From CBDFLA01 sp965248915 (lineage in GTDB: Bacteria > Pseudomonadota > Alphaproteobacteria > M2410), in NCBI GenBank assembly GCA_965248915.1, contig OZ252216.1, positions 2,108,001 through 2,172,000 on the forward strand: a stretch of DNA of 64,000 nucleotides. Direction: 5' to 3'. The notes beneath the pieces were generated by a model. The model ran no database searches. It was not told the DNA's origin and saw only the letters and a program-made list of their open reading frames with translations. The translations under genes were made by a program, and so were the position numbers. Positions 41,731-50,652 of this stretch are shown piece after piece (positions within the stretch are counted from its first letter, which is position 1; each line of letters starts with the position of its first letter).

Positions 41731-43095
41731 TCATTTGATCAAGGGCGACCATGCCGGATCAGAAGCCTCACCTGGCGTAGGAATTTGCCGAATATTATAC
41801 CCTGTCAAATCAACCGACCACAGGCGAACGGAACCACCGGTCCCATCTGTCCGCGTCGGTGTTTGCCGAAAGAACATAATGACCCGTCCGTTCGGCGACC
41901 AAGTCGGCCCCTCATCCAAGAAGCTTTCGCTTAAGAGACGCTCAGTTTTGGGATCTCCGTCAGGACGCATCACCCCAATGTAGAACCTGCCACGATAGGC
42001 TTTGGTAAAGGCGATCAGATCCCCTCGCGGCGACCAAACCGGCGTGGAATACTTGCCGTCCCCCCAAGAAACGCGGCGTACATCGGTTCCATCCGACCGC
42101 ATGACATAAAGCTGTGAGCGTCCCGACCGATCTGAATTGAACGTAACGAAGCGACCATCCGGCGAATAGGACGGCGACGTGTCGATAGAAGGGTGGTCGG
42201 TCAATCGCGTGCTGCGGCGCTTGGCAAGGTCCATCACGTAAATGTCGGAGTTACCCGCCCGTGCAAAACTCATGATGACTTTGGTGCCATCCGGCGAAAA
42301 GCGTGGCGCATAAGTCATGCCTGGAAACTCGCCAACCACCTCTTGTTGACCTGTTTCGATATTGAGCAAGAACACGCGCGGCTTCCCACCAACATATGAG
42401 AGATATGTGATGTCTTGCGACGAAGGACTAAACCGCGGTGTCAAAACAAGGTGCGACCCATCAGTGAGGAAAGTCGGATTGGCACCGTCCTGGTCCATGA
42501 TAGCCAGCCTCTTGCGTCGTACATTCTTAGGCCCACTCTCATGAACAAAGACAACTCTGGTGTCGAAGTAACCGGACTCGCCAGTCAAACGCTCATAGAT
42601 CTCATCTGAAATGAGATGGGCAACGCGGCGCGCATTCTCAGGTGTGGTAAAATATTGCTTGCCAACCAATTGTTGGTCGCGGAACACGTCCCAAAGACGA
42701 AACTCCACCCGCAAACGGCCATCATCTTGCACAACGGCTTGACCGGTCACCAAGGCTTCGGAGTCAATGATCCGCCAATCTTGAAAGCGCGGAATGGCGT
42801 TGAAGTCACTGGGTCGCTCAATAAAGGCCCGCGGATCGATGGGTCTGAAGAGACCGGACCGTTGCAAATTATTGGTAATGATCTGAGCCAAATTGGCTCC
42901 GACCGTTATCTCCTGCTGCGACGTGCCAATAAAATCCGTCACCGCAACCGGAAGCGGATCAACCTGCCCTTGGTCGATGGTGATATGAAGCGGCTCTTGT
43001 GCATGAGCCGCAGACAAAGCACCAGCAACCCAGAAAACAAGCCCACCCAAAAGCGCCCATAGCGGCCAACGAGACCCTTTTTCTACGCGCATCAT
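41731..43095 (-). CDS. tolB: Tol-Pal translocation protein TolB
   Basis: Periplasmic six-bladed beta-propeller. The protein is 454 residues. The signal peptide ends SAAHA at about 32, before QEPLHITIDQGQVDPLPVAVTDF. An N-terminal D1 domain (about 33-170) precedes WD-like repeats with recurrent SPDG (FSPDGTKVIMSFAR, YSPDGRFVTFNSDRSGRSQLY, WSPRGDLIAFT, WSPNGRVIMFF). Two adjacent ATG starts are possible. It receives force from TolA and binds Pal. Confidence 0.97.
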   Translation of the reverse strand: MMRVEKGSRWPLWALLGGLVFWVAGALSAAHAQEPLHITIDQGQVDPLPVAVTDFIGTSQQEITVGANLAQIITNNLQRSGLFRPIDPRAFIERPSDFNAIPRFQDWRIIDSEALVTGQAVVQDDGRLRVEFRLWDVFRDQQLVGKQYFTTPENARRVAHLISDEIYERLTGESGYFDTRVVFVHESGPKNVRRKRLAIMDQDGANPTFLTDGSHLVLTPRFSPSSQDITYLSYVGGKPRVFLLNIETGQQEVVGEFPGMTYAPRFSPDGTKVIMSFARAGNSDIYVMDLAKRRSTRLTDHPSIDTSPSYSPDGRFVTFNSDRSGRSQLYVMRSDGTDVRRVSWGDGKYSTPVWSPRGDLIAFTKAYRGRFYIGVMRPDGDPKTERLLSESFLDEGPTWSPNGRVIMFFRQTPTRTDGTGGSVRLWSVDLTGYNIRQIPTPGEASDPAWSPLIK

Positions 43096-43111
43096 ATCTT
43101 ACTCCTTTGAC

Positions 43112-43996
43112 TCATTTCCCGATCATCTTACTCGGATCAAATGTCATGGTAACGACTTTCCAAGACTCGTACTTGGAGTCAGACAAAAAGTCATATGGTT
43201 CACATTTCATCACAGCTCGTCTGGCAGCATCCTCAGCAACGCGGCCGAATGTATTGCCGCCAAATGAGGAACGGCCCACGCTGATAACCTCCGGTAGTCC
43301 TGCCAACGTGCCATCTCGGTTCAAAAACATTTTCAGATCAACTATAAGCTCTTCTGGATTTGCCGCTCCAGCAGGCGCACGCCAGCATCTTGCGATGTGA
43401 CGGCGCAGAGCGTCTTTTTCGCTCATGGTCATATCATTGCCCAGCCCAACCGAACTTCTATTCTTTGATGAAAGAGAGGCCAAAAATTCGTCCAAAGGAT
43501 CTTCTTCCTTTGGCTGGGGCTTTTCTGGTTCCGTCGGTGTCTTGTCCAGAAGGGCGGCTATCTGATCGAAATCAAGTTCGTCCGTTTTCTTTTCCTCGAC
43601 CGGTGGTTTCGGCTTGCGACGCGGTTGTGCCTTTGCAAATGAAGAATCGTTTTCAACCTTCTTCGGCTCTGGTTTTGGTTCCGGCTCTTTTGCTTTTTGT
43701 GGATCCGGAAGTGGCGGCATCTCATCTTGTGCTACCGGTTCTGGTTCCGGTTCAGGTTGAGGTGGCGGAGGTTGAGTTACTGGTTTTTCTTCGACCTTTT
43801 GCCGCTCGACGATTTCTTCTTCCGGCGGTTTTTCTTCCGATTGAGCAATGACATTGGTCAAATCCGCAATCGTCAACAATTCGACAGGAATCATCTCAAA
43901 TTTTTCCGCCTGTTCCCAGGCGGAAGGCAACACCACAATGCCAGCAAGGATCACTGCCGTGTGGAGTAGGGCTGAAAAGATGATGCCTAGACGCAT
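43112..43996 (-). CDS. tolA: TolA-like energy transducer
   Basis: Links TolQR to TolB/Pal. The protein is 294 residues. An N-terminal TM helix (GIIFSALLHTAVILAGIVVLP) anchors it. A long charged, Pro/Glu/Lys-rich linker (about 50-200, with EPEPEPVAQDEMPPLPDPQKAKEPEPKPEPKKVEND) spans the periplasm. The C-terminal TolA/TonB domain (about 205-290) has LRRHIARCWRAPAGAANPEELIVDLKMFLNRDGTLAG. It lies between tolR and tolB in the usual order. The linker resembles TonB, but context decides for TolA. Confidence 0.92.
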   Translation of the reverse strand: MRLGIIFSALLHTAVILAGIVVLPSAWEQAEKFEMIPVELLTIADLTNVIAQSEEKPPEEEIVERQKVEEKPVTQPPPPQPEPEPEPVAQDEMPPLPDPQKAKEPEPKPEPKKVENDSSFAKAQPRRKPKPPVEEKKTDELDFDQIAALLDKTPTEPEKPQPKEEDPLDEFLASLSSKNRSSVGLGNDMTMSEKDALRRHIARCWRAPAGAANPEELIVDLKMFLNRDGTLAGLPEVISVGRSSFGGNTFGRVAEDAARRAVMKCEPYDFLSDSKYESWKVVTMTFDPSKMIGK

Positions 43997-44020
43997 GCCC
44001 GCTTGTACCGTTCTACTGTT

Positions 44021-44458
44021 TTACTCGGACACTTCGAAATTTGTATCCGTGACCAATCCAAGCCGAACAAACCCGGCAGAATTGATACGTCCCATAACAA
44101 CCATCACTTGCCCGTAATCCACCGCATGATCGGCACGAACGTAGATGTTCTCTTCATAACCGTTTTCGGCGATCGCCAAGAGACGAGGCACGAGGCTATC
44201 AAGATCAATCTCAGTCTCCTGCAAATAAATGAGACCGTCGGCATCAATAGAAACCGTTAGTGGTTCTTCACTGGTCGTCAGTGGCGCCGCGTCGGTTTTT
44301 GGTAGGTCGACTTGAACACCAACTGCCAAGAGGGGGGCGGTGACCATAAAGATGATGAGCAACACCAACATGACATCCACAAAAGGTGTCACATTAATTT
44401 CGCTCATTGGCTTCCGTGTAGCGCCCCGTCCGGAATTTTGTGAGAAAGACATGCCCAT
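44021..44458 (-). CDS. tolR: Tol-Pal inner-membrane protein TolR
   Basis: A 145-residue ExbD-family protein. One TM helix (FVDVMLVLLIIFMVTAPLL, about 27-45) holds the proton-pathway Asp (NVTPFVDVMLVLLIIFMV). A periplasmic domain (about 60-140) with GSV-type YVRADHAVDYGQVMVVMGRINSAGFVRLGLVTD closes it. It forms the TolQ5R2 motor. It begins three bases after the tolQ stop. Confidence 0.97.
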   Translation of the reverse strand: MGMSFSQNSGRGATRKPMSEINVTPFVDVMLVLLIIFMVTAPLLAVGVQVDLPKTDAAPLTTSEEPLTVSIDADGLIYLQETEIDLDSLVPRLLAIAENGYEENIYVRADHAVDYGQVMVVMGRINSAGFVRLGLVTDTNFEVSE

Positions 44459-44461
44459 AAA

Positions 44462-45184
44462 TCAAAGGCCCCTTTCGTCCAACTGCCGCGACAAGATTGC
44501 CGAGAACTCTTGCGCAAAACCTTCAAGCCGAACGGTGTAGTTGTTCAAATCACCGGTGAACTTGTTGTAGAAGATCACGGCCGGTATCGCTGCCAAAAGC
44601 CCGAGGGCCGTCGCAAACAAGGCCTCCGCAATTCCAGGCGCAACAACGGCAATAGACGTGTCTTGCGCAGCCGCGATGGAGGTGAACGCGGTCATGATGC
44701 CCCACACCGTGCCGAACAATCCGACAAACGGCGCCGTAGATCCGACCGTCGCAAGAAACCCAAGGTTGCGTTCAACCGAAGCCATTTCGCGTGAGATCGT
44801 CACGTGCATGACCTTGTCGATCCGCTCTTTCACATTGAGAAGCTGGTTGCTGCTTTCGCTGCGCTTCTCAAAGGACCGGCGCAACTCCCGCATAGCGGAG
44901 ACGAACACCACAGCCATCGGATGTGTCGGTTTATGCCCCAGGCTCTGATAAAGGTCGTCCAACGACTTTCCAGACCAAAAAACATCTTCAAATTTGTCGG
45001 CTTTGCGGGACAGATTTCCGACCCGCATCCATTTATCGATAATGATTGCCCACGACCAAAAACTGGCAATGATCAAGCCGATCATCACAGTTTTGACAAC
45101 GATTCCAGCCCGTTCGAACAAAGACCAGATCGACATATCACCGGCCGCCAAGGCTAAACCGCCATCTACAACGCTCGATTCCAT
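44462..45184 (-). CDS. tolQ: Tol-Pal inner-membrane protein TolQ
   Basis: A 240-residue MotA/ExbB-family protein. Three TM helices are visible (about 20-48, 147-175 and 185-210). The conserved block GFLATVGSTAPFVGLFGTVWGIMTAFTSIAAAQDTSIAVVAPGIAEALFATALGLLAAIPAVIFYNKF is textbook TolQ/ExbB. It is the first of tolQ-R-A-B-pal. It starts 135 bases after ybgC, leaving room for a promoter. Confidence 0.97.
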   Translation of the reverse strand: MESSVVDGGLALAAGDMSIWSLFERAGIVVKTVMIGLIIASFWSWAIIIDKWMRVGNLSRKADKFEDVFWSGKSLDDLYQSLGHKPTHPMAVVFVSAMRELRRSFEKRSESSNQLLNVKERIDKVMHVTISREMASVERNLGFLATVGSTAPFVGLFGTVWGIMTAFTSIAAAQDTSIAVVAPGIAEALFATALGLLAAIPAVIFYNKFTGDLNNYTVRLEGFAQEFSAILSRQLDERGL

Positions 45185-45319
45185 AGTTTTCTTAAACCCC
45201 TCATTGCCCCGCTTCCGTTTCTTCTAACAGAAAACGGTGGCCATTTCAGTCGTCCATTTTGTTCAAACTTGGGCGATTGCGCCAAGATCTCATGGCAAAC
45301 CAGCAATTCCGGCGCCCTT

Positions 45320-45778
45320 TCAGGGACGCGCCGCCATGGCATCGCGGACCCATTTCGGCAATCTGCGCGGCTTGCCTTGCAAATTGATACAGGCCGCCTC
45401 GATTTCGGCCCGGAACAGGTCTACCCCGTCCCTCTTAACGATTTGTGAACCAAATATCCGAGCTCCCGTTACATTTGTGTAACGTGTGTGGACAGTGAGT
45501 GTATCGTCCAATCGTGCCGGGCTCAGAAATTCGAGGGTCATTCGTGTGACCGCAAAGGCCAAAGGCTCCTCAAGCGCCAACAGATCCTGGTGGTGAACGC
45601 CTAAGAGACGCAGACAATTGGTCCGGCCCCGTTCTACGAATTTCACGTAATTGGCGTGGTAGACGATGCCGGAAGCATCTGAGTCTTCATAGTAGACACG
45701 GATCGGTTGGATGTGAAAGCCGTCCTCAAAATACCCGTTCACATCACTGGGTTCGAGGGGAACGCCGGGACCTGTCAT
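45320..45778 (-). CDS. ybgC: Acyl-CoA thioesterase YbgC
   Basis: A 152-residue hotdog-fold thioesterase of the tol cluster. FHIQPIRVYYEDSDASGIVYHANYVKFVERGRTNCLRLLGVHHQDLL contains the catalytic YYEDSDASGIVYHANYVKF signature (Asp in EDSD). E. coli YbgC hydrolyses short-chain acyl-CoA or acyl-ACP and interacts with phospholipid synthesis. Its start overlaps the ruvB stop by four bases, joining the ruv and tol clusters in one operon. Confidence 0.95.
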   Translation of the reverse strand: MTGPGVPLEPSDVNGYFEDGFHIQPIRVYYEDSDASGIVYHANYVKFVERGRTNCLRLLGVHHQDLLALEEPLAFAVTRMTLEFLSPARLDDTLTVHTRYTNVTGARIFGSQIVKRDGVDLFRAEIEAACINLQGKPRRLPKWVRDAMAARP

Positions 45779-46833
45779 GCGTCTTCGTCCCCACCTTCAA
45801 AGAGACCAGGCTGCGATCCAGAGTAACCAACAGGAATATCAACGCCCAAATGCGCAAAGGCCGCTCCCGTTAACAACCGACCGCGCGGTGTTCGTTGCAG
45901 CAATCCTTGTTGAATAAGATAGGGCTCAATAATTTCTTCAATGGCATCGCGCGGTTCACTAAGCGCGGCTGCCAATGTCTCAACGCCAACAGGGCCACCA
46001 CCAAAATCAATGGCAATCGCGCGCAAGTATCTGTGGTCCAAACCATCAAGACCTCGCCGATCAACTTCCAATCGGGTGAGTGCTTGATCGGCGATTTTCG
46101 CATCAATGACACCTTCTCCCGCAACAGAAGCAAAATCACGCACCCGCCGCAACAACCGACCTGCAATGCGCGGCGTTCCTCTCGAACGGTGGGCGATTTC
46201 TTTCGCACCATCCGCGCTCAATTCAATGCCGAGTACCTTCGCCCCACGAACAACTATAGCCTCAAGCTCATCATCTTCGTAGAAATTCAAACGAACCGGA
46301 ATGCCAAACCTGTCACGCAAGGGTGTCGTGATCATGCCCGAACGGGTGGTCGCCCCTACAAGAGTGAACGGCGCCAGATCGATACGAACGGAACGTGCGG
46401 CTGGCCCGTCACCGATAATGAGATCAAGTTCAAAATCTTCCATGGCCGGATAAAGAATTTCTTCCACTGCCGGACTCAAACGGTGGATTTCATCAATGAA
46501 CAGGACGTCTCGTTCTTGCAGATTTGTCAGGAGCGCCGCCAAATCCCCAGCCTTGGCAATCACCGGGCCAGAAGTCGCCCGAAAATTGACCCCAAGCTCT
46601 CGGGCAACGATCTGCGCCAGTGTCGTCTTTCCAAGGCCAGGCGGGCCCGCAAAGAGAACGTGATCCAGCGCCTCAGCTCTTTGCTTGGCCGCTTCAATGA
46701 AAATGCTCAAGTTTTCCCGCGCTTGGCGCTGGCCAACAAATTCCTTGAGCAGTTGAGGACGCAAACTGGCTTCAGCGCCATCTTCCAGCGCTGCCGTCGC
46801 ATCAATCAATCGATCATCTGAGGAAATTGCCAT
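45775..46833 (-). CDS. ruvB: Holliday junction helicase RuvB
   Basis: A 352-residue AAA+ motor driving branch migration with RuvA. Walker A GPPGLGKTTLAQIVAREL is near 62-79; Walker B LFIDEIHRL follows, then the sensor GATTRSGMITTPLRDRFGI (about 165-183). The C-terminal winged helix contains DHRYLRAIAIDFGGGPVGVETLAAALSEPRDAIEEIIEPYLIQQG. GTG 46836 is an alternative start. It is coupled to ybgC by ATGA and lies 15 bases after ruvA. Confidence 0.98.
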   Translation of the reverse strand: MAISSDDRLIDATAALEDGAEASLRPQLLKEFVGQRQARENLSIFIEAAKQRAEALDHVLFAGPPGLGKTTLAQIVARELGVNFRATSGPVIAKAGDLAALLTNLQERDVLFIDEIHRLSPAVEEILYPAMEDFELDLIIGDGPAARSVRIDLAPFTLVGATTRSGMITTPLRDRFGIPVRLNFYEDDELEAIVVRGAKVLGIELSADGAKEIAHRSRGTPRIAGRLLRRVRDFASVAGEGVIDAKIADQALTRLEVDRRGLDGLDHRYLRAIAIDFGGGPVGVETLAAALSEPRDAIEEIIEPYLIQQGLLQRTPRGRLLTGAAFAHLGVDIPVGYSGSQPGLFEGGDEDA

Positions 46834-46848
46834 CACGCTTACCCTGCC

Positions 46849-47472
46849 CTATCCCGCCAGTTCCTTCAATCCCTCGCGGATCAAATCGTCCAGCACGGCA
46901 TCACTCCCAACCCGGCCAAGAACCATAGACACCGCGCCTGCGGCTTGAGCTTGTCCGTAGCCAAGATTGACGAGAGCCGACACGGCATCCAGTTGCGCCC
47001 GTTGTTCCGAGGACGGACCATCAGCACCGTCTCCGGTCGCAGACTTCCCACCTTCAATGACGAGCCCGCCGGAAGGCACTTTGTCTTTCAATTCATTGAC
47101 AATGCGTTGTGCAAGTTTTGGTCCAACACCGCTGGCCCGACCCACCGCAGCTTTGTCCTGAAACACAACCGCACTCGCCAGGTCGTCGGTCGACAAGATA
47201 CTCAAGATCGCCAGGGCAACTTTCGCTCCGACCCCTTGCACACTTTGCAAAAGCCGGAACCAATCTCTCTCAACACCTGACGCAAATCCGAAAAGCTTGA
47301 GTTGATCTTCCCGAACATGAGTTTCAATCGCGAGCGTTGTGGCTTGTCCAATCGTCGGCAAATTCCCAAGCGTGCGTGAGGCACAATAAACTTCGTAGCA
47401 CACGCCGCCAACATCAATGAGAACCCAGTCCTCACCGACCGACTCTACCAATCCTTTGAGTTTTCCAATCAT
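46849..47472 (-). CDS. ruvA: Holliday junction binding protein RuvA
   Basis: A 207-residue protein. The OB-fold (1-64) starts MIGKLKGLVESVGEDWVLIDVGGVCYEV. A helix-hairpin-helix region (about 70-140) has LLQSVQGVGAKVALAILSIL and ASGVGPKLAQRIVNELKDKV. Domain III (about 165-205), joined by a flexible linker, contacts RuvB. The tetramer holds the Holliday junction. It is preceded by a repeat element separating it from ruvC. Confidence 0.97.
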   Translation of the reverse strand: MIGKLKGLVESVGEDWVLIDVGGVCYEVYCASRTLGNLPTIGQATTLAIETHVREDQLKLFGFASGVERDWFRLLQSVQGVGAKVALAILSILSTDDLASAVVFQDKAAVGRASGVGPKLAQRIVNELKDKVPSGGLVIEGGKSATGDGADGPSSEQRAQLDAVSALVNLGYGQAQAAGAVSMVLGRVGSDAVLDDLIREGLKELAG

Positions 47473-47516
47473 ACTGTCAGCACTCCAGCACCTTCAGTGT
47501 AACGCAATAACAAGTA

Positions 47517-47630
47517 CCCCTCATCCTCCCATTTCTTTGCAATGGGACCCTCCTTCTCCCCAAGGAGAAGGCTAAGCAACCTCTCCCATGGGAGAGGTCG
47601 AAACATCTCGGATGTTTCGGGTGAGGGGTT
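47517..47630. repeat. Palindromic repeat copy 1 (CCCCTCA...TGAGGGG)
   Basis: The element is bounded by CCCCTCA (47517) and TGAGGGG (47628) and contains four hairpins: CCCATT/AATGGG, CCTTCTCC-CCAA-GGAGAAGG, ACCTCTCCC/GGGAGAGGT and CGAAACATC/GATGTTTCG. It shares the CTCCCCAAGGAGA and CCTCTCCC-GGGAGAGG blocks with the copy at 56622. It lies between ruvC and ruvA. Repeats of this kind occur in many alphaproteobacterial genomes. Confidence 0.75.
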
Positions 47631-47661
47631 GAAGCCATGACCCTACCTGATTCGCTCTCAC

Positions 47662-48165
47662 TCATGACTTCAGCAGAGCCTCTGCAATCTTGTCCTGCCC
47701 ACCGGTTGAGTGAGCATGGCAAATCGCTATGGCCAAGGCGTCCGCCGCATCAGGACCGGTGATCTCGCATTTCGGAAGCAACATAGCGACCATGGCTTGA
47801 ATTTGCTCTTTGCCAGCGTGTCCCGCCCCAACGACCGCTTTCTTCACCTGATTCGGCGCATATTCAAAAACCGGCATGCCCTTCTGCGCTGGCACCAGAA
47901 GCGCCACCGCCCGCGCCTGACCTAGCTTGAGAGTTGAGCTGGGGTCTTTATTAACAAACGTATGTTCGACAGCCGCTTGATCCGGCGCAAAGCCAGAGAC
48001 GATGTCGCTTAATCCTTCGTGGAGTTGAAGCAATCGCTCCGCCAAGGAGAGCGAACCATCCGAGGTCACAGTTCCGTTTGCAACATGGGAAAGCCGTGAT
48101 CCTTCAATTTCGATCACGCCCCATCCGGTCTTTCGCAATCCGGGATCAATCCCAATCAGTCGCAA
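47662..48165 (-). CDS. ruvC: Holliday junction resolvase RuvC
   Basis: A 167-residue RNase H-fold nuclease. MRLIGIDPGLRKTGWGVIEIEG carries the first catalytic Asp (D7). AVEHTFVNKDPSSTLKLGQARAVALL has the Glu (about 66). APNQVKKAVVGAGHAGKEQIQAMV and the C-terminal GPDAADALAIAICHAH carry the last two acidic residues. It cuts Holliday junctions delivered by RuvAB. About 190 bases holding a repeat separate it from ruvA. Confidence 0.97.
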   Translation of the reverse strand: MRLIGIDPGLRKTGWGVIEIEGSRLSHVANGTVTSDGSLSLAERLLQLHEGLSDIVSGFAPDQAAVEHTFVNKDPSSTLKLGQARAVALLVPAQKGMPVFEYAPNQVKKAVVGAGHAGKEQIQAMVAMLLPKCEITGPDAADALAIAICHAHSTGGQDKIAEALLKS

Positions 48166-48180
48166 CCGTTTCGCCTCGCT

Positions 48181-48927
48181 TTATGAAGTCAGGCTTGCCA
48201 TGACTTCGTCGGAAATTTCAAAATTCGCATAGACGTTTTGAACATCGTCGTTGTCTTCGAGTACTTCTAACAACTTAAGGAGAGTTGACGCCTTGTCTTC
48301 ACCAACTTCAATCGAGTTTTGCGGGCGCCAAACAATCTTGGCACTTTCTGCTTCTTCCAGTGCCGCTTCGAGAGCTTCTTTCACTTCATGAAGATCGCCT
48401 GCTGCACAGAAAATATCATGCCCATCATCTGAAGACTCGCAGTCATCCGCGCCGGCCTCGATGGCGGCCTCAAACACTTTGTCGCCGTCGCCTGCTTCGG
48501 TCTTGAAATGAATGGCGCCGAGTTGATCAAACATGAACGACACGCTGCCAGATTCGCCCAAGTTTCCGCCATGCTTTGTAAAAGCGGCCCGAACTTCACC
48601 GGCGGTGCGGTTCTTATTGTCTGTCAGTGCTTCAACAATAACGCCGATGCCTCCGGGCCCAAAGCCCTCATAGCGCATCTCTTCATAGTTTTCAGCGTCG
48701 CCGGCTTCTGACTTTTTGATCGCCCGCTCGATATTGTCTTTCGGCATGCTTTCTTTACGGGCGTTTTGGATCGCCAGCCGCAATCTCGGATTCTGAGTTG
48801 GATCCGGCGCGCCCATCTTCGCCGCCACCGTAATTTCCTTGGCGAGCTTCGAGAATTGGGCGGAGCGCTTCTTATCCTGCGCGCCCTTGCGGTACATAAT
48901 ATTTTTGAATTTTGAATGGCCAGCCAT
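48181..48927 (-). CDS. YebC/PmpR family regulator
   Basis: A 248-residue three-domain protein from the conserved ATG opening MAGHSKFKNIMYRKGAQDKKRSAQFSKLAKEITVAAKMGAPDPTQNPRLRLAIQNARKESMPKDNIERAIKK. YEEMRYEGFGPGGIGVIVEALTDNKNRTAGEVRAAFTKHGGNLGESGSVSFMFDQLG is the second conserved block. YebC proteins regulate transcription and, as recently found, ease translation of proline stretches; efp, with a similar role, is in this window. It is upstream of ruvC, a conserved adjacency. Confidence 0.96.
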   Translation of the reverse strand: MAGHSKFKNIMYRKGAQDKKRSAQFSKLAKEITVAAKMGAPDPTQNPRLRLAIQNARKESMPKDNIERAIKKSEAGDAENYEEMRYEGFGPGGIGVIVEALTDNKNRTAGEVRAAFTKHGGNLGESGSVSFMFDQLGAIHFKTEAGDGDKVFEAAIEAGADDCESSDDGHDIFCAAGDLHEVKEALEAALEEAESAKIVWRPQNSIEVGEDKASTLLKLLEVLEDNDDVQNVYANFEISDEVMASLTS

Positions 48928-49010
48928 GGCACCACCCACTTTCTAACGATATCCAGTGTTCTAAGCCTGCTGACTACACCATTTGGCCAAGGATTCAAGC
49001 CAGAAACAGT

Positions 49011-49826
49011 CTAGTCCCATTCAGGCATCTGCTCCGAAAGACGTCCGCCCACACGAACCGGCTCCACCCGCAGGGCAAGACCGTCGCTTCCGGTCTCAAC
49101 CAAGAGGCCGCAAATAGTCGCCTCGCCCGACGCCGGCGTCAGTCGTCCAGAACTGTATTTCCTCAAGAAACGGCCAACCGCTTCATCTTTTTCCATGCCG
49201 ATAACAGAATCGTAGTCACCACACATGCCCGCATCGGTCTGATAAGCGGTCCCGCCGGGCAGAACTTGCGCGTCCGAGGTCGGCACATGGGTGTGGGTTC
49301 CGACCACCAAACTTGCGCGCCCATCAGCAAAGTGACCGGCCGACATTTTCTCAGACGACGCCTCCGCGTGGAAATCAATCACCACCGCATCGGCAGCTTC
49401 GCCCATCGGGCAAGCCGCAAGCTCCTTTTCGATTGCGGCAAAAGGATCGTCCAGTGGGTCCATGAACAAACGACCCATCACATTCATCACCAGAACTTGC
49501 GCGCCATTTTGCGCTTCAAACAACCCAGATCCCTTACCCGGTGTTGCCACGGGATAATTGAGGGGTCGGAGGACGCGCTCTTGGCGTTCAATAAAACTCA
49601 GCGCCTCTCGTTGATCCCAAACATGATTGCCGGTCGAGATGACATCAGCGCCCGCGTCGAAAATCTCGTTGCAAATCTTTTCGGTGATCCCAAAACCGCC
49701 CGCCGCATTTTCGGCATTGACGATGACGAAATCGGCTTTGAGCCGATCCCTCAGACCGGGAAGGTTGTCGTTGACGGCCGTACGACCCGTGCGGCCAACC
49801 ACATCCCCCAGAAATAACAGACGCAT
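49011..49826 (-). CDS. YmdB-like metallophosphoesterase
   Basis: A 271-residue calcineurin-fold phosphodiesterase of the TIGR00282 type. MRLLFLGDVVGRTGRTAVNDNLPGLRDRLKADFVIVNAENAAGGFGITEKICNEIFDAGADVISTGNHVWDQ carries the metal-binding GD, NAEN and GNHxWD motifs. VIDFHAEASSEKMS and VVGTHTHVPTSD add the last histidines. The B. subtilis homologue YmdB hydrolyses cyclic nucleotides; the substrate here is untested. It lies 41 bases downstream of the 5-FCL gene. Confidence 0.93.
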   Translation of the reverse strand: MRLLFLGDVVGRTGRTAVNDNLPGLRDRLKADFVIVNAENAAGGFGITEKICNEIFDAGADVISTGNHVWDQREALSFIERQERVLRPLNYPVATPGKGSGLFEAQNGAQVLVMNVMGRLFMDPLDDPFAAIEKELAACPMGEAADAVVIDFHAEASSEKMSAGHFADGRASLVVGTHTHVPTSDAQVLPGGTAYQTDAGMCGDYDSVIGMEKDEAVGRFLRKYSSGRLTPASGEATICGLLVETGSDGLALRVEPVRVGGRLSEQMPEWD

Positions 49827-49867
49827 ACTTGTCCTAATCTAACCCGCGCACCCGCGGGGACAGCGTT

Positions 49868-50449
49868 TCAAAATTTGATCGCTTCCTTTTCGGTGACGAT
49901 CCAATCAAGCCTTTCGTCATGTGGCTCGGTGGCCAAGTCTTGAAGCTCTTGAACTGAAAATGCAACCCCCACAGCCAGAATATCCCGCTCAGATCTCAGC
50001 TCTTTGAGGGTCCGGTCGTAAAAGCCTGCGCCAAATCCCAACCGGTCACCAAACCTCGTAAACCCTAACAAAGGCATGAGGATCAGCGTGGGCACCACTT
50101 CAACTTTGATCTTTGGCTGTTTGGTGCCAAAGCCTGCTGAAACCAGGGGCTCACCGGGCGACCAAGTGCAAAAACCCAAAGGCTCCGCTTCACCAACCAC
50201 AACCGGCAAAGAACCATGAAGCCCTTTGTCGTTGAGCATTGTCATGAGGGGTCGAACATCAACCTCATTGCCGATCGGCCAATATCCTGAAAAAACCTGA
50301 TGATCTTGATACGGAACAGAAGTAAGCAATTGGGCGGCAATTTTTGCGGACCATTTATCGAGATCAGGTTTTGAAAGCGCATCCCGTACGGTCAACAGCT
50401 TACGCCGTACAATGGCCTTCGAGGCATGTGCATCGTTCATTGGGCGCAT
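49868..50449 (-). CDS. 5-formyltetrahydrofolate cyclo-ligase
   Basis: Converts 5-formyl-THF to 5,10-methenyl-THF with ATP. The protein is about 193 residues from ATG 50447-50449; ATG 50440 and further upstream starts are possible, but the latter approach the 6S RNA. KAIVRRKLLTVRDAL opens the fold; SGYWPIGNEVDVRPLM binds substrate; LILMPLLGFTRFGDRLGFGAGFYDRTL is the family signature. It lies immediately downstream of 6S RNA, the conserved ssrS-ygfA arrangement. Confidence 0.93.
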   Translation of the reverse strand: MRPMNDAHASKAIVRRKLLTVRDALSKPDLDKWSAKIAAQLLTSVPYQDHQVFSGYWPIGNEVDVRPLMTMLNDKGLHGSLPVVVGEAEPLGFCTWSPGEPLVSAGFGTKQPKIKVEVVPTLILMPLLGFTRFGDRLGFGAGFYDRTLKELRSERDILAVGVAFSVQELQDLATEPHDERLDWIVTEKEAIKF

Positions 50450-50480
50450 GGAAACCAAATGTCCTAAACGTCGTATCAAG

Positions 50481-50641
50481 GTGGGGCCGCCACAACCGTC
50501 GGCAGCGGGTAATCCTCATGGGCCTGCAAATGCAGGTGGGCGCCGTATGAAAAAGGCCACGGCCCTAACCAGGGACAGCTCCCGTTGAGAATTTTAAGGC
50601 CTCAGGGATTGGGCTCCCTAACGCGAAGGGCAGCCCCACAC
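50481..50641 (-). ncRNA. ssrS: 6S RNA
   Basis: About 161 bases between zapA and the 5-FCL gene. The two ends pair on the minus strand (GTGGGGCTGCC with GGCGGCCCCAC), forming the closing stem; a large central open region and a long hairpin lie between. Position between zapA and the cyclo-ligase gene is the classical place for ssrS in proteobacteria. 6S RNA binds sigma-70 RNA polymerase in stationary phase. Ends are approximate. Confidence 0.85.
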
Positions 50642-50652
50642 TTTAATGGATG

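Noticed and set aside
45895..46821. Open frame of 308 codons on the plus strand
   Set aside because: Lies opposite ruvB, which has every expected motif; a shadow of that gene.
48912..49817. Open frame of 301 codons on the plus strand
   Set aside because: Lies opposite the ymdB-like gene and has no domain or start signal.
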